The notes: a model not told the origin generated them from the letters alone. A stretch of DNA of 11,253 nt from Patescibacteria group bacterium (GCA_023380995.1 JAMCTD010000011.1:1-11253), one strand, 5' to 3'. Positions 1-6,933 are shown, numbered from the stretch's first letter. A program made the numbers and translations.

Positions 1-55
1 AGAAGTTTTCTAAAGTTACAATTTTGGACTCGGCTCACAGCCGACATCTCCACCC
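1..55 (+). ncRNA. ssrA: tmRNA, 3' end only
   Basis: This appears to be the 3' terminal part of transfer-messenger RNA, which rescues stalled ribosomes together with SmpB. Positions 21-29 followed by a T-arm and an acceptor strand CATCTCC at 45-51 line up with the 3' end of E. coli tmRNA as I remember it: AATTT, then GGAC, T-arm, CA-CTCC, ACC. The T-arm is odd: TCGGC at 30-34 pairs with GCCGA at 40-44 around a loop of only five bases, or a 4-bp stem closes a 7-base loop CTCACAG. The usual arm is two bases longer. The end reads ACCCA, not the usual ACCA. A T-rich run follows from 57. smpB lies convergently 11 bases downstream, which supports the call. The tag-coding and 5' portions lie outside the window, so this stays provisional. 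Confidence 0.5.
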
Positions 56-66
56 ATTTTTGTGTT

Positions 67-507
67 TTATTCTTTACCCCGGAGTTCTTGCTCTACTCTT
101 CTTCTATGATCTCTTTCTTTAATCACCTTTCTTTTATCAAACTCTTTTTTTGATTTTGCCAAGCCTACCTCTACTTTAAACCTGTTATTTTTCTCATAAA
201 TAGAAACTGGCACTAAAGTTGCTCCTTTACCAGAAGTTTTACCTATTAGTGAACTGATCTGATCTTTGTGAAGTAATAATTTCCTGCTTTTTTGAGCATC
301 ATATTCCTGATCTGCTGCCTGATTATACCTGGCAATATTGGCATTTATTAAATAAGCTTCCCCATTTATCACCCTGATATGGCTTTCACCTAAATCTATC
401 CTGCCTGCCCTGATTGATTTAACTTCAGGGCCTGATAAAACAATTCCAGCCTCTAAATGTTCCAGGATATGATAATTATGTAGGGCTTTTTTGTTAACAA
501 TCTTCAT
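67..507 (-). CDS. smpB: SsrA-binding protein SmpB
   Basis: SmpB binds the tRNA-like domain of tmRNA and delivers it to stalled ribosomes for trans-translation; it is cytoplasmic. The 146-aa product has the family layout. The N-terminus contains NKKA (5-8), then EAGIVLSGPEVKSIRAG (19-35), then GEAYLINANIARY (49-61). Later come the RKLLLHKDQI segment, G-x-T-LVPVSIY, and the basic tail with KKEFDKR and a run of Arg residues, which is the part that in other SmpBs enters the decoding site. Length is normal for the family. An upstream in-frame ATG at 534 would add nine residues (MRFTFYTYI) translated purely from the heptamer repeat array, so I prefer the ATG at 505-507, which starts at the conserved MKIVNKK. 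I see no Shine-Dalgarno sequence. The gene converges on the tmRNA-like 3' end at 1-55. Confidence 0.95.
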   Translation of the reverse strand: MKIVNKKALHNYHILEHLEAGIVLSGPEVKSIRAGRIDLGESHIRVINGEAYLINANIARYNQAADQEYDAQKSRKLLLHKDQISSLIGKTSGKGATLVPVSIYEKNNRFKVEVGLAKSKKEFDKRKVIKERDHRRRVEQELRGKE

Positions 508-513
508 GATGTA

Positions 514-597
514 AGTGTAAAATGTAAAGCGCAAAAGGTAAAGGTACAGCTTAAATTGTAAAGCTTTAAGATTTAAGTTATAGTTTTGAGCTTTGAC
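514..597. repeat. Period-7 repeat array, 12 units
   Basis: The gap between smpB and the next gene reads as twelve consecutive 7-base units. The left half on the plus strand favours units of the form NNNGTAA (514-520, 521-527, with 535-541 similar), and the right half changes to T-rich units such as GATTTAA, TTTTGAG and CTTTGAC (570-597), roughly the complement of the left half. A hairpin with arms at 550-556 and 571-577 (CTTAAAT/ATTTAAG) and an inner palindrome TAAAGCTTTA (559-568) sits in the middle. On the minus strand it lies between the stop of the 613-2457 gene and the start of smpB, so it could be transcribed as a leader or act as a weak terminator. It belongs to the array family seen at four other places in this window. 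Confidence 0.7.
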
Positions 598-612
598 TGT
601 AACGACTTTAGC

Positions 613-2457
613 TTATTTGAGGTCCACAGTATAAATCTTTCCCCCATCCAACAAATACACTTTTTTCCCTATCTCATCTACCACCAAATCTGTAGCTGTA
701 GCAAACTTATCTCCTGTAATTTGGCCTTTATAAACCCCAATTTTAGTTAAAATCAAAAGCCTGGAGTTACCAGAATCCAAAACATATAAATTATCAGTAT
801 CAGAAGAAACAAATATACTTTTTGGGTCTTTAACCCCTGAAGGCAAACCGCTTAAGGAAAAATTATCTTTTTCCCCTTTGGTAAACCTTAGTATTTCTCC
901 TCCGGTTTTTAAAACATAAACAGAAGATTCAATTTGCATCCTAAGAGTCGAGGCCAAATCTGCTTTAGTATCTTTACTGAAATATTCCCTCTTATCTGAA
1001 TATCCGTCAGAGGTAGATATGTATTTCCAAATTTGATTCTTGCCTAAGTCTAAAACATAAACATTGCCGGCAAAAGCATAAATATCTTTTACTTCCCCAA
1101 AATCACTGTCTTTTTTGGCAACTGTAGAAACTTTAGAATTTGTAGTATCTATTTTTAAAATCCCTTTATCTTTGGAAAAAATATAGGCAAGCCCGCCATT
1201 TAAAGAGGCCAGGGCAGCATCCCCCAACTGTTCCGAGCCTGCCAAAATCTGGTTGCTCTTTTTTGCCAAATCCACCATCACCAGCGTTTTTACCCCCGGG
1301 TCAAAAAGCAAAAGCTTGCTGCCTGATAAACTCATCTGAAGCGCGCGGAAGTTTTTCTTAACCAAATCCATATCCAAAAATACCGGAAAATCAGAAACGC
1401 TGGATTGCTGCAGGATTGATGATGATTCCTGTTCGATCTGCTTTCTTAAGTTTTGCGCGTCATTATCTTTGGGTTTTAACGATAAAGCAAAATTAACTTT
1501 ATTTATTGATAAATCCAGTTTATTTTTGGCCTCAACCGGATTTAAAGAAGTTAAACCTTTGGCTGCATCAAGCGCTTCTTTTGATTCCTGTATAGATTGG
1601 TTAAACTGATCTTGGGTTTTTTTATCCTTACTTAATTTATATTGATACCCGACTCCTAAGGCAATAATTAAAATTAACACAAACGCTATAATCAACTTAC
1701 CCCTACCGCTTTTGGGCAAATGTATTTTTACCTGCCCAACCAGTCCGCCAACTTTGCTTAAAACCATTGCCAAGTTTATTTTGGGCCTATTGGGCACACT
1801 TTGAACGTGTTGATAAGTCTCCTGCTGAGTTGGTAAAGGAGAAATCTCCGGATTCTCTTCCCCCATAACTTCTGCTGCTAAAGCAGCCAAACCTTGCCCC
1901 GCACCATCCGGCACAGGACCTTGGTCTTCTAAATCAGAGGTTCCGATTTTACTACCCACCTCTTCTTCAAATGCCTCAATGGGCAAATCCAAAGATTTTC
2001 CAAGATCTGAACCCAAAAAAGTTGTGAGGTTTTTTGTGCAAAAGAGTAATTTATCATAAGCTGCAACAAATCCGGAAATCAGTTGTGAAGACGTACCAAC
2101 AGACAAAAGAGGCGATAATTTACTCCCCCGTTTTAAATAAACTTCAACCTGGCCTTTACCAATAATATACAGCACTTTACCGCTAACCACCCCCAAGCAC
2201 AAATCAAAATTGGTTGCATCGGAAAACTTACTTTCAGCTTCCTTTGCAGTTGCATTTAATTTCTCTGACACTGTGCCCTCAAATTCAAAATAAAAATCTT
2301 CAAGCTCAGATAAAGCCTGCCTGCCTCTGGTAAAAGCATCATCACACACTAATTCTAAAACTGCCAAAAAGCTGTTATCGTCCCTTACCGAAGAAGTTAC
2401 CTGGGCAGCTTTTTGATCAGTATTTAAACCAATAATTTGAGCAATTTTTAATTTCAT
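613..2457 (-). CDS. Membrane protein with PP2C-like N-terminus and beta-propeller-like C-terminus
   Basis: I do not recognise a named family. From the ATG at 2457 the product has 614 residues. Residues 1-165 contain stretches reminiscent of PP2C/SpoIIE-type phosphatase folds (DLCLGVVSGKVLYIIGKG, and further on a hydrophobic strand followed by FCTKNLT), but the metal-binding Asp residues of active PP2C enzymes are not evident, so it may be a binding rather than a catalytic domain. A low-complexity linker leads to one transmembrane helix at about 254-272 (KLIIAFVLILIIALGVGY). A helical region follows at 276-345 with a TPR-like phrase ALSLKPKDNDA. Residues 355-614 hold repeated short strands with LYVLDSGNSRLL and KVYLLDGGKI, typical of NHL-like propellers. 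The propeller probably faces outside. An in-frame ATG at 2493 lies in the heptamer array and is less likely. No Shine-Dalgarno site is visible. It probably belongs to the same transcript as the two membrane genes upstream. Confidence 0.75.
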   Translation of the reverse strand: MKLKIAQIIGLNTDQKAAQVTSSVRDDNSFLAVLELVCDDAFTRGRQALSELEDFYFEFEGTVSEKLNATAKEAESKFSDATNFDLCLGVVSGKVLYIIGKGQVEVYLKRGSKLSPLLSVGTSSQLISGFVAAYDKLLFCTKNLTTFLGSDLGKSLDLPIEAFEEEVGSKIGTSDLEDQGPVPDGAGQGLAALAAEVMGEENPEISPLPTQQETYQHVQSVPNRPKINLAMVLSKVGGLVGQVKIHLPKSGRGKLIIAFVLILIIALGVGYQYKLSKDKKTQDQFNQSIQESKEALDAAKGLTSLNPVEAKNKLDLSINKVNFALSLKPKDNDAQNLRKQIEQESSSILQQSSVSDFPVFLDMDLVKKNFRALQMSLSGSKLLLFDPGVKTLVMVDLAKKSNQILAGSEQLGDAALASLNGGLAYIFSKDKGILKIDTTNSKVSTVAKKDSDFGEVKDIYAFAGNVYVLDLGKNQIWKYISTSDGYSDKREYFSKDTKADLASTLRMQIESSVYVLKTGGEILRFTKGEKDNFSLSGLPSGVKDPKSIFVSSDTDNLYVLDSGNSRLLILTKIGVYKGQITGDKFATATDLVVDEIGKKVYLLDGGKIYTVDLK

Positions 2458-2520
2458 AATTGGCAACGCGCAATGGACAATTTTAATTTTCAATTATCCA
2501 TTGTCAATTCTAAATTTTCT
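2458..2520. repeat. Period-7 repeat array, 9 units
   Basis: Nine 7-base units fill this stretch exactly, from the start codon of the 613-2457 gene to the stop codon of the 78-aa gene. On the plus strand the first four begin with AA (AATTGGC, AACGCGC and so on) and the next five begin with ATT. CAATGGA at 2471-2477 and TCCATTG at 2497-2503 form an inverted repeat. On the minus strand this is the transcribed spacer between two genes that read the same way. Confidence 0.65.
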
Positions 2521-2756
2521 TACAGTATTCCCCAGGCTAAAATGATCAACCCAATCACCACTCCCGCATGAATTATAGAAAATGCTTTCAAAACCGGCGA
2601 TACCGACGTAATCAGGGTTTTACTCATCAAATCCACTTGCCTGACAACTATTAAAGCAAATATAGCGTAAAAAATTAAAATAAGCAAAACAGCAGCCTTC
2701 AAAAACATCCTGACTGTTTCAGTATCGAAAAAGTTAACCGGGATGGTGGTAGGCAT
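2520..2756 (-). CDS. Small two-helix membrane protein, function unknown
   Basis: The 78-residue product has two hydrophobic helices, at about 17-38 (FLKAAVLLILIFYAIFALIV) and 55-76 (FSIIHAGVVIGLIILAWGIL), joined by a short polar loop. I cannot assign a function; it resembles the small conserved two-helix proteins found next to PH-domain genes in CPR genomes. The start at 2754-2756 was chosen over an in-frame ATG at 2789 because AGGAGGG lies 4 bases upstream of it (2761-2767). The first 23 bases overlap the end of the PH-domain gene, so the ribosome site lies inside that gene's last codons and translation is probably coupled. Confidence 0.75.
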   Translation of the reverse strand: MPTTIPVNFFDTETVRMFLKAAVLLILIFYAIFALIVVRQVDLMSKTLITSVSPVLKAFSIIHAGVVIGLIILAWGIL

Positions 2757-3306
2757 TTTGCCCTCCTTTGTGAATCTTATGTGTCTCATCTAAGATAAAA
2801 TCAGCAACATGGTGAGGCCTGGGCACAGCAATAAAATCAATATTTCTGGAAGTGCCTGCTGTTTGAATAAACACATTGCCGTAATGAAAAATAGCGTTTA
2901 ACAAACCGCCCATAGAGGAGGAAGCATCTTCTATATTCCTTAAGGGAGCTACATCAATATTTTTAAAAAGGAGTGAGTGAAAATCCACATCAATAATATT
3001 TTTATCAGTCACAATATAAACATTAAAATACCACCCCAAAAAACCCTCAAAAACAATAATCAAAACCAGCAGGTAATTAATTATTAAAAATATTATTCCA
3101 AAAGTTTGAGGAAGCGCTGACAGGTTCACATTTAAAAGTTGCAGATCCCTTGGAATAAAAAACGGAACAAGGAAAAGTAAAACAGCCGGAATAATCCATT
3201 TTAAATTTGTAATTGGATGAGCCCGCAGCAGCAATAGTATCTTTTCTTCAAAATCTTGGCCTTCAAAACGGTAGTGGCTAGGTCTTTCCAAGTATGCCGG
3301 GAACAT
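2734..3306 (-). CDS. Bacterial PH-domain membrane protein (DUF304/bPH_2 type)
   Basis: The 190-residue product has two transmembrane segments, about 33-51 and 67-93, followed by a soluble domain at about 95-175. That domain matches the bacterial pleckstrin-homology pattern: YIVTDKNIIDVD at 97-108, then PLRNIEDASSSMGGLL (121-136), and HYGNVFIQTAG (141-151). Such domains are thought to mediate membrane-associated assembly; the precise role is unknown. The order (two helices then one PH domain) is the common one for short DUF304 proteins. The start at 3304-3306 has no Shine-Dalgarno site but sits just after a possible extended -10 element, suggesting a leaderless message. It overlaps the following 78-aa gene by 23 bases. 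Confidence 0.8.
   Translation of the reverse strand: MFPAYLERPSHYRFEGQDFEEKILLLLRAHPITNLKWIIPAVLLFLVPFFIPRDLQLLNVNLSALPQTFGIIFLIINYLLVLIIVFEGFLGWYFNVYIVTDKNIIDVDFHSLLFKNIDVAPLRNIEDASSSMGGLLNAIFHYGNVFIQTAGTSRNIDFIAVPRPHHVADFILDETHKIHKGGQNAYHHPG
2761..2767 (-). promoter_or_regulatory. Strong Shine-Dalgarno site
   Basis: AGGAGGG on the minus strand, 4 bases before ATG 2756. It is one of the few good ribosome sites in the window and decides the start of the 78-aa gene. It is embedded in the 3' codons of the PH-domain gene. Confidence 0.75.
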
Positions 3307-3313
3307 TAAGCCA

Positions 3314-3322
3314 AGTATAGCA
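3314..3322 (-). promoter_or_regulatory. Possible extended -10 promoter element (leaderless start)
   Basis: On the minus strand the sequence TGCTATACT is an extended -10 box (TG-N-TATACT). Transcription would start about seven bases later, at or next to the ATG at 3306, giving a leaderless mRNA for the PH-domain gene and probably the genes after it. I see no convincing -35; the upstream DNA is the heptamer array. Confidence 0.4.
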
Positions 3323-3325
3323 TAA

Positions 3326-3402
3326 CAGCCGTCAGCTATCAGCTTTCAGTCAACAGACGTTAACATTTATCTGATAACTGAAGACTGCTGGCTGAAAGCT
3401 AT
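3326..3402. repeat. Period-7 repeat array with inverted halves, 11 units
   Basis: Eleven 7-base units fill the gap between the SpoIID-type gene and the PH-domain gene. On the plus strand the first five units (3326-3360) all begin with CAG, for example CAGCTAT and CAGCTTT. After a pivot unit TAACATT (3361-3367), three of the next four units end in CTGA (3374, 3381, 3395). The two halves are therefore reverse complementary in their fixed bases. The best arm pair is AGCTTTCAG at 3341-3349 with CTGAAAGCT at 3392-3400. The array reaches into the stop codon of the SpoIID fragment. On the minus strand it could fold as a long imperfect hairpin after that gene, but no T-run follows. Confidence 0.75.
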
Positions 3403-4157
3403 TTTTTCTCTACATTAAATAATGGACCAACAATATTGATATTGGCCGGAGCCCTTAAATTGAAGTAATTTTTGAACTCGCCGCCGTCAAACGACTGTGA
3501 CCTACCGTCTCCTGAAACAGTAACAGTTGTTGTCCTCCCCGAACCAAAATCAGCTGAAACAGATACCTCAGAAATAGTATTAAAGGCGCTTGATCCCAGT
3601 TCGCTTCTAACCCTTCCGGCATCCCATGTTTCTTGTCCGTCAGGATTTGGTTTATCGGTTTGAGAAAGGTGCACTTGAGTACCGGAATCTTTCTTGGCCA
3701 ACATTAAAACATTAACAATATCTGCCAATTCTTCCGGCTTTAACCAGGCAGTTTTATTATACTGGGCGCGGGCACCCCAATCACAATAGAAAATTGGGGA
3801 ATTTTTGTCATAGGCATTATTTTGTAAATCAGAAAAGCTGCTAATACCGCCTGAGGAATCCTGTGCCCTTTTGGTAAAAGAGGTAGAACTCCAGCCAATA
3901 TCGCCGGAATTAAAAACATAGCCTCCGTGGGTTGAAGAAAACCAAGCCTTTATTGGTTGACCTCCACTGGTCATTACAATACCGCGGGTTGCCTCAACAG
4001 CAGCTTGCCAATTACCATCATTAATTTCTTTTTTAACTACCTGACATTGCTGACTGGGACAAATTGGGCCGGATCCGTTATTCGTATAGGCCAAAGCATA
4101 AGAGCGGGCTGCGATCGCCTGCGCTTTTAAGGCTTCTGCCGGCCAGCCTGCCGGCAT
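3399..4157 (-). CDS. SpoIID/LytB domain, C-terminal part of a frameshifted gene
   Basis: This is the bulk of a SpoIID/LytB domain, a family whose sporulation members are peptidoglycan lytic enzymes. Near the start are MPAGWPAEALKAQAIAARSY (1-20), the family signature; then WQAAVEATRGIVMTSGG (50-66), and IKAWFSSTHGGYVF (69-82). The reading frame stays open upstream of this ATG to a TAG at 4191-4193 and encodes IEDYVKHLYE directly before MPAG. Glu of the E-M-P motif, which I recall as the catalytic acid in SpoIID, lies at 4158-4160, just outside the ATG-initiated protein. So ATG 4157 is almost certainly not a natural start, and this is the second half of the gene at 4183-5085, shifted by one frame. 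The C-terminal end contains a possible beta-rich region (SEVSVSADFGSGRTTTVTV). No paralogous domain was seen elsewhere in the window. Confidence 0.85.
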   Translation of the reverse strand: MPAGWPAEALKAQAIAARSYALAYTNNGSGPICPSQQCQVVKKEINDGNWQAAVEATRGIVMTSGGQPIKAWFSSTHGGYVFNSGDIGWSSTSFTKRAQDSSGGISSFSDLQNNAYDKNSPIFYCDWGARAQYNKTAWLKPEELADIVNVLMLAKKDSGTQVHLSQTDKPNPDGQETWDAGRVRSELGSSAFNTISEVSVSADFGSGRTTTVTVSGDGRSQSFDGGEFKNYFNLRAPANINIVGPLFNVEKK

Positions 4158-4182
4158 TTCATAAAGGTGCTTAACATAATCT

Positions 4183-5085
4183 TCAATATTCTATTGTGAT
4201 GTTGAGGCAACCCGCGGTATTGTAATATGCTTTCAGGATAGTTTCAGCGTTTTGGCCTGCTTCTGCCCTACCTTTAGCCCCAAATTGGTTTAACCCCACC
4301 CGGTTTGGCACGCCATAGGTATACATGGCAAAACGGGGACTAAAACCCGGGTCAATATTACGGTCATCAGTACAGCCACCCCGCATTGCATATGCTGATT
4401 TGGGCAAATTTAAACTACCCAGTTTTTGTGCCAATAATTCCTGCTGTTTAGCAGACAGTTGGGCAATTTTACCGGTTAAATCTGCCTGGTAAGCTTTAGC
4501 TTTTTTAACCTCACCACCCAAAAAATCGGCATTTTTGTCAACTTCTACCTGAAAAGCTGCCATTTTCACCTTATCTTTTTCTAATTTATCTTTTTGGGTA
4601 AGCAAATCCACAACTTCCTGGGTTATGGAAGCAATAATTTGGCGGTCTTCGCGGGTTACGGATTGGCGGTAAGATAGCTCCCTAAACAAATCCCCTGCCC
4701 CAACAGCAGAAAGTATCACCAATAAAGGATCTGCCAAATAGGAACGGATATAGTAAGCTTTTACCCTTTTTTCCAACAATGCTTGCTGCAGGGCAATCTT
4801 ATCTTCGCGGTCATTTAAATCTTTTTGCTTTTGTTTTATATTGGCAGCCAGATTGTCCAAACTAGCTTGGATTTGAGCCAGTTGGATTTTTAAGGATTCC
4901 AGTTGCCCCTCTAGGGGTTTGGTTGCTTTAACAGATAATTCCCTGGCATGGTTTAACTCATCAATCTGTTTTTGCAAATCCTCTATTTCATCTGCTTGGG
5001 TAGTAAACAGCTTTGAGGGTATAACGTATAGTTGAAGAAGCAAAAAAATAAACAGGAAAGGCAGTATCTTTAGGAATTTTTTCAT
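4183..5085 (-). CDS. Secreted coiled-coil protein with start of a SpoIID domain (N-terminal part of a frameshifted gene)
   Basis: The 300-residue product begins with a signal peptide or anchor (2-31, hydrophobic core ILPFLFIFLLLQLYVI). A long coiled coil runs over about 33-107 and again 143-225, separated by AYYIRSYLADPLLVIL; this layout recalls PcsB/CwlO-type activators of wall hydrolases. From 252 the sequence YTYGVPNRVGLNQFGAKGRA followed by ILKAYYN is the N-terminal part of a SpoIID domain (compare the G-x-GVGMSQWGA motif). The frame ends at TGA 4183-4185 after NITIEY. The missing continuation IEDYVKHLYEMP is present in the next frame. Read together, the two frames make a secreted enzyme of about 560 residues that would cut or remodel peptidoglycan. 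Read-through of the TGA is not an explanation, because another stop (TAA) follows four codons later. Cause could be mutation, an assembly error or, less likely, programmed frameshifting. Confidence 0.85.
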   Translation of the reverse strand: MKKFLKILPFLFIFLLLQLYVIPSKLFTTQADEIEDLQKQIDELNHARELSVKATKPLEGQLESLKIQLAQIQASLDNLAANIKQKQKDLNDREDKIALQQALLEKRVKAYYIRSYLADPLLVILSAVGAGDLFRELSYRQSVTREDRQIIASITQEVVDLLTQKDKLEKDKVKMAAFQVEVDKNADFLGGEVKKAKAYQADLTGKIAQLSAKQQELLAQKLGSLNLPKSAYAMRGGCTDDRNIDPGFSPRFAMYTYGVPNRVGLNQFGAKGRAEAGQNAETILKAYYNTAGCLNITIEY

Positions 5086-5161
5086 GTTAACTGTGCGCTA
5101 TACGCTTCTCTCTAAGAACAAAACTTGCGAGCTTTATTTATACCCTAACTAGTGTCTTAAA

Positions 5162-5191
5162 ATTCTACCACTTCCTCTGTTTTTATGTTAA
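5162..5191 (-). promoter_or_regulatory. Probable sigma-70-type promoter for the SpoIID-type gene
   Basis: On the minus strand TTAACA (5186-5191) and TAGAAT (5162-5167) are separated by 18 bases, five of six matches to consensus in each box. The predicted leader to ATG 5085 is about 70 bases. The -35 box ends only 10 bases from the plus-strand start codon at 5201, so the two divergent genes share a very short control region. Confidence 0.45.
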
Positions 5192-5200
5192 GCTGAATTT

Positions 5201-6691
5201 ATGTATAAAGCATTTATACATTTATTACCTGTTATTTTTTTTATAATATTATTTTCCTTTCTCTACCCTTCCTCTGCTTCAGCTGATTACCAGGAAATAT
5301 ATAAAGGTATTACTTTTACTGTCACTATGAGTCCTTCCGAAATTACCGCACAACAAAGCACAAGCGCAACTATTACAGTAACATCAGACAAACCTTTTTT
5401 TGTTGCAACCAATCAATACGGATTTTACACAGAACCCCATGATAATAAAAGCCGCATAGGAGATGCTATTTGTAGCTTGACCTCTCTTTATGGAGCTGTT
5501 AAATCTGAAACTACGTTGGTTGTTGACTTAACAAGAATACTTTCTAATCAAGACAGCTGTCTCCACAAAGATAGTCAAAATTGGATCATCTGGAAAACAG
5601 AATTTTGGTCAGGCAATCCAAAACGTGGTGAAAACGTCTATCTGAAAAACTTTACTTTTACTGTATTACCTCCTGGGGGGGCTACACCCCAAATTTATGC
5701 TGCAAATTCACCTGTCTATTATGAAGACGACCCTATTGTACATATTACTAACCTTAAGAAAGGACATGATTACACTTTATGGTGGGATGGTGATCATACT
5801 CCTGCAGCCTCAAACGGAGGAAGCAATGATAGCACGTGGACCGCTGATAATGATGGCGATGTTGACAAAATATTAAATAACCCACAAAGAAAGGTTGTAG
5901 GGAAAAAAACATTAAAACTGGCATATGGATGGCATCGTACTATTGTAAGTGTGCAATCTATTGCTGAAGTAGAATTCGAGTTTACTGATGTTCCAAATTC
6001 ATCTAAAACACTTACGTGCACTATCAAACCAAATAATAAAGTTGAAAAAAACCAGCCAGTTGAAATCGAAATAAAAAATCCTAAACCTAATACTGATTAC
6101 ACTGCCAAGGTGTTTGATAGTAATAATATTTCACTTGCTCCTTTTACTGTTAATTCAAAAACTAATCCTACTATATACATTACTCTGGGTAAACTATCAC
6201 CAGATACATATAAAGCACAAGCTGCAGAAACTGCAGCTCCTGATAATCCTGTTTGCACTGGCTTATCTATTGAGGTAGGAACTCCGAGCGAAAAGATAGG
6301 TGGCGGTTGCAAAATAGGAGAGAAAGATTGTGCAGGAAGCGCAGGAACACCGATAAAAGGCTGCAATGAACCAATCAACCCAAAAGATCCAAATGATCCA
6401 GCTTTCACTAATCCTGGTATTCCCACTGCTATTGGCTGTATTCACACTAATCCATCTGTATTAGTTAAAGATATTTTGACATTTCTACTTGGAATTGGTG
6501 GAGGTTTGGCTTTTTTGATGATGTTGCTTGGAGCATTTCAGATATTGACTTCTGCCGGAAACCCGGAAACCTTAAGTGCAGGCAAAGACAGGTTAACCAG
6601 CGCTATAATTGGATTGCTATTTATTATCTTTACCATTCTTTTGCTACAAATTATAGGTGTTAGCATACTAAATATACCTGGATTTAAATGA
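5201..6691 (+). CDS. Secreted ectodomain fused to a C-terminal TrbC/VirB2-like pilin module
   Basis: The 496-residue product starts with a signal peptide (hydrophobic 4-22, cleavage likely after SASA at 28). Residues about 29-360 form a mostly beta-rich ectodomain with probable Ig-like or related sandwich modules (around 36-55 and 272-345, the latter with LTCTIKPNNKVEKNQPVEIEI). A Cys- and Pro-rich linker (C369, C374, C384, C408 by count) leads to two hydrophobic helices at 425-450 and 466-489. These are joined by GAFQILTSAGNPETLSAGKDR, with internal Gly and Ala-Gly loops as in the small pilin-like proteins that follow. The module therefore matches TrbC/VirB2-type pilin subunits, but here it anchors a large exposed domain. 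It heads the plus-strand cluster and could be an adhesin or tip component of the apparatus. No Shine-Dalgarno site is seen. A G7 run lies at 5675-5681. Domain fold calls for the ectodomain are tentative. Confidence 0.8.
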   Translation: MYKAFIHLLPVIFFIILFSFLYPSSASADYQEIYKGITFTVTMSPSEITAQQSTSATITVTSDKPFFVATNQYGFYTEPHDNKSRIGDAICSLTSLYGAVKSETTLVVDLTRILSNQDSCLHKDSQNWIIWKTEFWSGNPKRGENVYLKNFTFTVLPPGGATPQIYAANSPVYYEDDPIVHITNLKKGHDYTLWWDGDHTPAASNGGSNDSTWTADNDGDVDKILNNPQRKVVGKKTLKLAYGWHRTIVSVQSIAEVEFEFTDVPNSSKTLTCTIKPNNKVEKNQPVEIEIKNPKPNTDYTAKVFDSNNISLAPFTVNSKTNPTIYITLGKLSPDTYKAQAAETAAPDNPVCTGLSIEVGTPSEKIGGGCKIGEKDCAGSAGTPIKGCNEPINPKDPNDPAFTNPGIPTAIGCIHTNPSVLVKDILTFLLGIGGGLAFLMMLLGAFQILTSAGNPETLSAGKDRLTSAIIGLLFIIFTILLLQIIGVSILNIPGFK

Positions 6692-6724
6692 TATATCAAA
6701 ACTGCCGTTTAATTTTCTTTTTAA

Positions 6725-6746
6725 GCGTCTTTGACCGCAAAGACGC
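6725..6746 (+). terminator. Perfect 9-bp hairpin, possible terminator
   Basis: GCGTCTTTG (6725-6733), loop ACCG, CAAAGACGC (6738-6746): a perfect 9-bp stem 33 bases after the stop codon at 6691. A short T-run (CTTTTTG, 6754-6760) follows but is displaced by several bases, so termination would be weak. The sequence also resembles the widely dispersed intergenic phrase ACCGCAAAGACGC, so it may simply be a repeat copy. Confidence 0.45.
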
Positions 6747-6794
6747 CCAAACTCTTTTTGCTGAAAGCCGCCCTAAAATTCTCACTTTACTAAT

Positions 6795-6850
6795 CGGGGG
6801 CTTACCCCCTCACGAATTCCCCTTCGGCTTCGCTCAGGGTCAGTTCGTGG
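6795..6850 (+). repeat. Tandem hairpins resembling a dispersed intergenic repeat
   Basis: Two inverted repeats lie side by side: GGGGG (6796-6800) with CCCCC (6805-6809) around CTTA, and CACGAA (6811-6816) with TTCGTG (6844-6849), the latter also containing CCCT (6820-6823) and AGGG (6836-6839). The phrase CTTCGGCTTCGCTCAGGG is of a type that recurs between genes in many bacterial genomes. A 69-codon open frame across 6688-6897 is a translation of this repeat and is not called. Confidence 0.5.
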
Positions 6851-6919
6851 TTCCCTCTGATAGTAAAGACGAATTTCTTAACAGGCTTTGTTTCTAAGCA
6901 AAAATTATTGAAGAAATAA

Positions 6920-6925
6920 TATAAT
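6920..6925 (+). promoter_or_regulatory. Consensus -10 box just before the start codon
   Basis: TATAAT lies eight bases before the ATG at 6934, so transcription would begin at or next to the start codon. No Shine-Dalgarno site is present, which agrees with a leaderless message. No -35 box at the usual distance was found, and the surroundings are very AT-rich, so the match could be chance. Confidence 0.4.
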
Positions 6926-6933
6926 ATAAAAAT

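Noticed and set aside
505..534. Upstream start for smpB adding nine residues
   Set aside because: The extension is encoded by the heptamer array and lacks family similarity; the conserved N-terminus begins at 507.
514..597. CRISPR-like array
   Set aside because: The repeating unit is 7 bases with no spacers; the same holds for the other four arrays.
4183..4185. TGA as a recoded sense codon (Gly) rejoining the SpoIID gene
   Set aside because: Reading on past this TGA meets TAA four codons later and not the SpoIID sequence; other genes end normally in TGA (6691, 7706, 9071).
6688..6897. 69-codon plus-strand open frame
   Set aside because: It translates hairpins and dispersed-repeat-like DNA (GFAQGQFVV type), has no start signal and shows no domain; treated as non-coding.
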